From NCBI RefSeq assembly GCF_008710135.1, contig NZ_VYKK01000001.1, positions 121,463-185,462 on the forward strand: a stretch of DNA of 64,000 bases, written 5' to 3'. The notes beneath the pieces were generated by a model. The model saw only the letters and a list, made by a program, of their open reading frames with translations, had not been told where the DNA came from and did no database searches. Source of the DNA: Paenibacillus spiritus (GTDB lineage Bacteria > Bacillota > Bacilli > Paenibacillales > Paenibacillaceae). This document shows, in pieces, positions 26,547 through 35,500 of this stretch; within the stretch, counting starts at the first letter, position 1, and every line of letters starts with the position of its first letter. A program made the translations under genes and the position numbers.

Positions 26547-29500
26547 TTAGAGCGCTGCTATGGCTCTTTCTTTGTGGAACGCGTCCAGCAGACGGTACAG
26601 CTCGGTCAGAATAACGCCTTCTTCCTCTTGGCCGCGTGAGACCAGAGCGATCATGCTGTCCACAAGCCCGATATCTTTAATAACCAAATACCGAAGTGCA
26701 GACAGTCTGGCCAGATTGAAGGACTGTGTCAGCTTCTCGAACTGCTCGGCCATTGGCTTCAACTGCGGCAGTTCCGGATAGAGTCCGGCCAAATACTGGA
26801 TTCTCTCGGACAGCCCTTTCTTATGCTCATAGAGCGTATGGAAGGCCCGGTAATCCGGCACCCCCTCCTGCTCCCGCACATGCTTCAGGTGATCCAGAAT
26901 ATAGGCGTAGGTATCCCTCCCGAACACATTGTCGCTGAGACAATACAAATATTCATCAATCTTGCGCTTTCTGGCCGTATTGACCGAATGAAGGTAGTCG
27001 TGGAGCTGATCCAGCAGCTGGTCCAACCGGTAGGAGTGCGTATACGAATCATCTACGATGCACTTGATCTCCAGACCGTAATAGTCACCGCCGTTCTCGT
27101 CCAGCGTTCTGGATAGCCGTACCCCTTCCTCAAAGGCTATGCGGAAACGGTCGTAATCCAGCTCGTAGGCCACAAATTCACGCTTGGCATTGAAGCCGAT
27201 AACATGGACGAGCCGCTTCTCTCGGTCATACCCGTATACGAAGATATCATGAACAAAATGCTCCCTGCCTTGCTGAATCGTATAGAACTCGTCCAGATAG
27301 GTGTGAAAATACTGGTTCCGGTCGATTCGTCCTTCGATAAAACGAATGATATCCTGATCGGCAAGAAACTCTCTCTGGTAGTACTTATAATCGAAGAATC
27401 GCCGAGGTTCATTCCAGCCTCCGTAAAAATCGAGCCAAATTTCCTCGGAATCTTTGATCCGAAGCCGCTTGCTGGGGCTGTAATACAGCTGAACATAATT
27501 CTCATAGAACCAAGGGAGCATATTATCATACCCGAGCAGGATACAGAGCAGATAGGAGTTGTGCGTATAGCAAATGATTTTGTTCTGCAGGCGGATCCGC
27601 AGACGCTTCATACCGCCGTTCTCTACCGCCGGCAAAAGACGGTTATCGCTCACGCCTTCCGCGCTCGCCATCTCTATGCCCGGCTGTTCCGGGTTCTCCA
27701 TTGCCGGAAGCTCGCGATACGTAATGAACCGCCCCGGCTCCGCCGGCGATTCCGGGTCAACCGGAACGCTGGAAGCCAGGAATTCCGCCAGTCTGCGAAT
27801 CGTTCGGTGCTGATAGACATCCGTCAGATTAGCATATAAATGCTCTCGGTTCATCTCCGCTTCCAGGCTGATTAACTGCAGTGAGTTGCCGCCCAGCGCA
27901 AAGAAATCGTCATGAACGCTCAGCTTCTTCAGGTTCAGCAGCCTTTTCCAGATGGCAACCAGTTTCTCTTCCACCTGGTTCGAGGCCTCCTCGTACTCCG
28001 AGCCCGTGATTTGTTCCGCCTCCGGGGCCGGCAGGTCTCTTCTGGATATTTTCCCGTTGGACGTTAGCGGCATCCGCTCCAAACGGATGAAATAGGCGGG
28101 AATCATATATTCCATCAGGCTTCTGCCCAAGAACTCCCTGAATTCCTTGACGGTAATCTCCCGTCCGCACACGACATAGGCACATAGATATTTATCGCCT
28201 GCGGAATCCGTTCGATCGGTGACCAGAGCTTCGGTCATGTCAGGATGCTTCAGCAGCTGCGCTTCAATTTCGCCAAGCTCGATCCGGTAGCCTCTAATCT
28301 TCACCTGGTGATCGATGCGCCCTAAATATTCAATATTGCCATCCGGCATCCACCTTGCTAAGTCACCGGTCCGGTACATCCGTTCTCCTTCACAGAAGGG
28401 GTCGGGGACGAACTTCTCTTCTGTCAGTTCCGGGCGATTGAGGTATCCTCTGGCAACGCCTGCGCCCGAAATGCACAATTCACCGCTTACTCCGACCGGA
28501 AGAAGCTGGTAATGGCTGTTCACAACATAGAGGCGGATATTGTCGATCGGTCGGCCGATCGGAACGAGGTCCTTCTGCGCCGGATCCGTGCAATCATAAT
28601 AGGAGACATCGACTGTCGCTTCCGTCGGTCCGTACAGATTGTGAAGCTGTGTGCCGTTGGTCTGATGCAGAATGCGGTGAAACTGTTGAACCTGCCGCAT
28701 ATGGAGCGCCTCTCCGCTGGCAAAGACGCGGCGGACGCTTGCGAGCAAGCCGCCAAGTTCCCGGCCATGCACATATTCCAGGAAGAGCGTCAGCATCGAC
28801 GGAACAAAATGCATCACGGTAACCTGATGCTTACTGACGGCTCCCACGATATCGGCCGGATTCTTCTCCCCTCCCGGATTCAGGAAGCACAGTTTGGCTC
28901 CGGCCAAGAACCACCAGAACAGCTCCCATACCGAGACATCAAAAGTATAGGGTGTCTTCTGCAGGATGACGTCATCTGCACTGATCGGATACTGCTTGTG
29001 CATCCATTCGATCCGGTTGATAACGGAATGATGCTCAATCATGACGCCCTTCGGATTTCCGGTTGAACCCGAGGTGTAGATCACATAAGCCAGATTCTCA
29101 CGTTCCGCTCCTCCCGGGAGGTTCGTGCTGTCGCCGGTATAAAGGCCTCCGTCTTCCAGATCAATAAGGCTCAAGGATGACAGCTTCTGCAGACGCCGGA
29201 CGTGGCGGGTCTGGGTCAGTATAATTGGAGTCTTGCTGTCCTCCAGCAAATAACACAACCGTTCATCCGGATTGTGCGGATCAATGGGCAGGTAGGCTCC
29301 GCCAGCCTTGAGAATCGCCATGATGCCAACCATCATCTCCACCGATCTCTCCACCAGCAGGCCTACCAGCTGGTCCTGACCGACGCCTTTATGCCGCAGC
29401 ACACGGGCAAGCTGGTTCGCCCGAGCGTTCAGCTGCGCATAGGTAAGCCGCTGCTCTCCGGTTTCTACGGCCGGCTTATCGGCGAACTGTTCCGCCTGCT

Positions 29501-32500
29501 TCTCAAATAGCCGGTGAAGCGTCTGAATCGGACCCGACGCTGTAGGAGCGGGATTGAACGCTTGCAACAGGGTCCGCTTCTCATCGGCGGAAGCGAGCTC
29601 CACCTCCGCAACACGAACGGACGGGTTCCGAATCAGCTGCATAAGGACCTGTTCAAAATGCCCCTGAATCCTCGCAATCGCTTCATCCGTATACACATTC
29701 CCGTTATAACAGAATTTCACGGTTAATTCGGTACCCGGGAAGATCACCAGATTGAAGTCGTAATTCGTCTGCTCCCGAACGTGAACGTTGCCGAGTCTTA
29801 ACGAGCCGGCTTCGCCTCCTAACTCCATCTCGCTGATCGGATAGTTCTCGAACACTAGCAGATGCTGAATCAAATCCTGCTTAAGCGTGTGGCCGGCCTG
29901 CACTTCGTAGAGCGGATAGTGATGATGTTCTACCGCCGACAGAGCAAGCTGCTGATGCCGGGCCACGCACTCGGCAAAAGTCTCCTCCGGCCGCGTTTGA
30001 ACTCTTACCGGAATCGTATTGATGAACAACCCGATCATTTGCCCGATTTCGGCTACATCCGCCGTTCTGCCCGATACCACAGTCCCAAATACGCAGTCAT
30101 CCGTCTGGTTGTACTTCTGCAGGACGATCCCCCATGCCGTCTGAATCAAGGTGCTTAATGTCGAACGATTCCTTGCCGCGAATTGTGAGAGCCGGCTTGA
30201 CTCCTCTTTACCTAACCGGAAGGTTCGCTCCTCCAACCGGTAATCTCCGCTTCCCGACCCGCCGGTCGTGTACGGAAGGAGTGTCGGCTGTTCGAATCCG
30301 GTTAAATAATCGTTCCAGAACCGGCCGGACTGTTCCAGGTGCTGATGTCCCAGCCACTCCAGGTATTTCCCATAGGAGGCCCCCTGCTCTATCTCCAGGG
30401 TCTGTCCAGAAGACTGAGCCTCCAGAATGGAGAACACTTCCTGAAACAGAAGAGGCATGCACCAGCCATCCATAATAATGTGATGGAAACTCCACACCAT
30501 ATGAAGCAGCGAGTCTTCCCTGACAAAACCCGTCAGCCGCATTAACGGACCTGACTCCAGCGAGAATCCCCGTTCCCGGTCCTTTGCTTTGAACGCCTCG
30601 ATCCGTCTCGTTCTCTCCTCTTCCGAACAATCCCGGATATCCTGAATATTCAGCTTCAGCTCTCTGGATTTCAGCACGACCTGGAGGAAATCCCCTCCCT
30701 TGCTGTTCATAAAGACCGTTCGAAGCGCGTCATGCCGGGAGATGAAGTGATTGACCGAAAGCTCCAGAAGAACCGGATCGATGTGCCCGGACAAATCAAA
30801 CGTCAGCTGTTCCACATAAACAGCGCTCCGGGGATTCAGACGGGAATGGAACAGAATGCCTTTCTGCATCGGAGTCAGAGAAAAGATATTTTCGATCTCT
30901 CCTAGATCGGCAGTCCGGCGGCTCACGTCCTCCAGCTCGCTCGCGGTCAGTCCCGTGAATAATAAATCGGCGCTGCTCCGCTTCGAAGGTTCCTGGCTCA
31001 GGCAGTGTTCCACAATTTCTCGAATCGCGTTCTCGAAATTCCGCGCCAGCTTCTCCACGGTGGAATCCTCGTACTGTTCACGGCTGTATCCGAACTCAAG
31101 CTGCAAGCTCCCCTGTGTGACCCTTGCATGAATATCAAGCACAGCGGTTCGTTGGGATTCGGGACTGGTCCAATTTCCGGTGGAATACGGCGATAATTGA
31201 TAATCCCCGGACCCGTCATCGAACTGGCCCAAGTAATTAAATACGATGGGCGGCAGTTCCCGGCCCCGGTCTTCGCCGTTCGGACCGACATCTTGCCCGG
31301 AGTACTTTAACAAGCCATACCCGATTCCGTGCTGCGGCACCTTGCGCAGCGTGCGTCTGGTCTCCAGGATATAATCCTGAAGCCCCCTGCCCTCTTCAAC
31401 CCCGATTACTACGGGATACAAGGTCGTGAACCAGCCTACGGTGCGGCTGATATTGAGTCTTTCGCCGATCTCCTCTCTGCCGTGTCCCTCCAGGCAGACC
31501 CCGATCCGACTCATCCCGCCCCACCGGTGAAAGGCGAGACCAAGCGCACTGAGCAGGATATCGTTGATTTCTGTCCGGTAGACATGATGAATTTCCTTGA
31601 GCAGCTGACCGGTCATTATCTCATCGAGTACGCACTTTACTGTTCCGCCGGTCCGAACGGCGGCAGCGGCGGCCGGCTTGTCCAAAGGAACGGAATCCCA
31701 ACCCGCTTGCTCGACGCTCCGCCAATACTCAGCCTGCGTCCGGACTTCTTCTTCCGCCGAATAGCGCCGAAGCGTTTCGGCCCACTTCTGAAAGGAATCG
31801 GTCTTCGGCGCCAAAATGATGGCCTTGCCCGCCGCGGCCTGCTCATAACCGTGTTCCAGGTCTTCCAAAAGGATCCGCCAGGAGACTCCGTCAACGACAA
31901 GATGATGGACCGACAGAAGCAAATGATCGCCTGAAGCTGTTTTGAATAATCCCGCTTGCAGCAGTGGCCCCTTGCCCAAATCGTTGCTTCGCTGAATCCG
32001 GTTGGCCTGCTCTTCAATCGCCGCCCGAATCCGGTCTGCGCCTGTGTCCGCCTCCACATCCGAAATGTCCATCGCCGTCCACCCGAATAACGTTTCTGTG
32101 ATCTCCCGGTATCGGGCCTTCCAAGCTCCCTCGGATCGGAAGAACACAAGTCTCAGGGAATCATGATGCTCGGCAATCCGCTGCAGAACCTTCTTCAGCG
32201 CATGCTCATCAAACCCTTCTCTGCGGTAGAGCATAAACGACTGGTTCCAATGATGCTGCTCTTGAAACTGCTGTTCAAAGAACCAGTGCTGGATCGGTGT
32301 CAGCGTTACGTCTCCGGCGGCGGCGTCTTGATCTGCCAGTTGATCCAGCCGGGTAACGCGGAGCGCCAGCGCTTCAATGGTCGGATGGGCGAACAAATCG
32401 CCCGTATCCAGCTTGTAGCCCGCCCGATTCATACGGGCGACAACTTGAATGGCCTGAATGGAATCTCCGCCAAGCTCAAAAAAATGATCGCTGCGGCCCA

Positions 32501-35500
32501 CATCCTCTACGCGCAGAATAGATTTCCAGACGGCAGCGAGCTGACGTTCGGCCTCATTTTGTAAAGGAAGCTCATTCTTGCCCGCCGTAGGTTGGACCAC
32601 AGGTTCGGGCAACGCGCTGCGATCCAGCTTGCCGTTGGAGGTCAGCGGCAGTTTGTCCATGGGGACCCAATAGGCAGGAATCATATATTCCGGCAGCTTG
32701 CCGGAGACGAATTGGCGAAGCTCTCCCAATTCAAATGCCGGGGCGGTGACCAGGTACGCGCACAGATAAGGATGCCCGGCCTCCGTTCTTCTGTCCATCA
32801 CATAAGCTTCTATGACAGCTTCGTACTCAAGAAGACAGGATTGGATTTCTTCGAGCTCGATCCGGTAACCCCGGATTTTCACCTGATGATCGATTCGGCC
32901 CAGATATTCGAGGTTGCCCTCCGGTGTCCACCGGGCTAAATCCCCGGAAGCATAGAGCAATTCTTCGGGAATTCCCTCGACGGCAACGAACCGCCCGCTC
33001 GTCAGATCGGGTTGGTTCAAGTACCCTCTGGCCAATCCGGCCCCCGCCACGAACATTTCGCCGGGAACGCCAATCGGAACAGGCTTCCGGTTGCGGTCCA
33101 GCAAGTAGCAGCGCAGGGTAGGGATCGGTCTGCCGATATTGCTGATATTCTTGTCGATGTCCGCTTGCGTGATTTCCTTGTATGTAACGTGTACCGTGGT
33201 TTCCGTAATGCCGTACATGTTGATATACCGGACAAAGGGATAACTCTGCTTCCACTTTCTCAAATGAACAGGCGCCAGCGCTTCCCCGCCGAAGATAACA
33301 TATCTCAGCTTCAAGGGCAGATTCTCGGAGCAAGCCCGTTCCGTCAACTGATAGAAAGCGGTAGGAGTCTGATTCAGCACCGTTACTTGCTGGTCGACTA
33401 ACAATTTGAGAAATCGGTTCGGATCTCTTGCCGTCCCCTTAGGAACAATGACCAACTTCCCTCCGTTCAGCACGGCCCCGAAGATCTCCCATACCGAAAA
33501 ATCAAAGCAATAGGAATGGAATAAAGTCCATGTATCGTCCGGATGGAAGTCATAAGCGGGCGTGTCGTTGAAGAGAAGGCGAACCAGATTGCGGTGCTCA
33601 ATCATTACGCCCTTCGGCCGGCCCGTCGAACCTGAAGTATAGATGATATAAGCCAGATCCCCCGCTTGCGAGAGGTTGTCCAAGTTGCTCTCATCGAGTT
33701 CTTCGAGAGAAGCATCCTGCAGAAGAATCCGGTCTCCCGCAAAGAACGGAGTGCCGGCTTTCTCATCGTCCGCAACCATCCATTGGGCCCGGCTGTCCTC
33801 CAGCAGATAGCGGATTCGGTCATCCGGATAATCGGGATCAATGGGCAGATAAGCGCCCCCCGCCTTCAGAACCCCCAGTATGGCAACAATCATCTCGATA
33901 GATGGGCGGACCATAAGGGCTACAATCTGATCCGGGGCCACGCCTCTCTCCCGCAGTCTCCGGGCCAAGCGGTTTGCTCTGCCGTTCAACTCCCCATAAG
34001 CAATTTGCTGTTCCCCGAAGACGACCGCGATTCTGCCGGGATCCTGCCCGGCCTGCTGCTCGAAGAGCCGCTGAATCGTTAAGCCGCCATCGTATCCTGC
34101 TGCCGAACCCGCGAATTCCTCCATCAATTGCTTCTCTTCCCCGCTGCTTAACAGCCTGATCTCGGACAGAACAGCATCCGGGTCAGCTGCGATGTGCTCC
34201 AGGATTTGGAGATAATGTTCCGCCATTCTCTCGGCAGTCTCTCTGGCGAACAGTTGACTGCAGAACTCCAGTTCCAGCTTAATGTCGTCCGCCGCGCTTA
34301 ATGTCTGAAGAACCAGGTCGAATTTGGCCGTGCGGGAGTCAACCGGACAAGGGATAAAACGCAGGTTCTCCGCTTCAAAGGCCGGGTTCTCCGCTTGCTG
34401 CTGAACAAACATAACATCAAATAAAGGGCTGCGGCTCAGCTCCCTTTTGAGGCCCAGGCGATCGACCAAGGCTTCAAACTGGTAGTCCTGGTGCTCAAAC
34501 GCCTCGCGTACGCTGGTCTTTACTTCCTCCAACAGCTGTCTGAAAGTCTTCCGGGCAGACGGATAGCTGCGAATGGCTACGGTATTGACAAACATCCCGA
34601 TCAGATGCTCGGCATCCGGGTGCTGCCTTCCCGCCGTCGGAGAGCCGACGACGATATCTTCCTGCTCCGTGTACCGGTGAAGGAGGGTATAGAATGCAGT
34701 CAGCAAAACCGTGTATAAAGTCGTCTTCTCCGCAGCGGCCAGACGTTTCAGCCTCCCGGCCAGCTTGCCGTCCGTCTGAAAGCGGACGCGGTCCCCCTCG
34801 AAGGAAAAACGCTTAGGCCGGGAATAATCGAGCGGCAGATTCAATACGGGGAGCTCGCCGTCGAATTTGCTTAGCCAATAGGCCTCCTTCTCCTGCATCC
34901 CCGGCGAGGAGAGATAGCGGTTCTGCCATTCGCTAAAATCTTTGTACTGAGCTCGCAGCTCGGGCCAAGCCGACTTCCCTATATACCGGCCGGCAAACTC
35001 CCGGACGAGGATTTCCATAGAAGCTCCGTCGGATACGATATGGTGCATATCGAGAAGGAGCAAATGTTCCTCCTCACCCCATGGAGCCAGCGCCGCCCGA
35101 AACAACGGCGCCTGGGAGAGATCAAACGGTTGTACAAAGGCACGAATCATTTCATCCGGTTGCCCGTATCCGGGTTCGGCGTGAAGACGCTGAATGCGGA
35201 AATCGAATTCGTCATGAATACGCTGGACCGGACTTTCATTCTCCAAATGGAAAGAGGTCCTCAGCGTTTCATGGCGCCGGATTACGTCCGAGAAGGCCCG
35301 CTCAAGCCGTTTCTCGTCAAGGCTGCCCCGCAATATAAAGGCCAGAGGAAGGTTGTACCTGGTGTTCCCCGGCTCCTGAAGCTCTTGCAAATATATTCGT
35401 TTTTGCGCCGAAGAGACCTCATACACCGCCTGGAACGGCGCCGGTTCAATCGGGGTATAGACTCGTCCGTCCGCCCGTCTGCTCTCCAGCAAAGAAGCGA

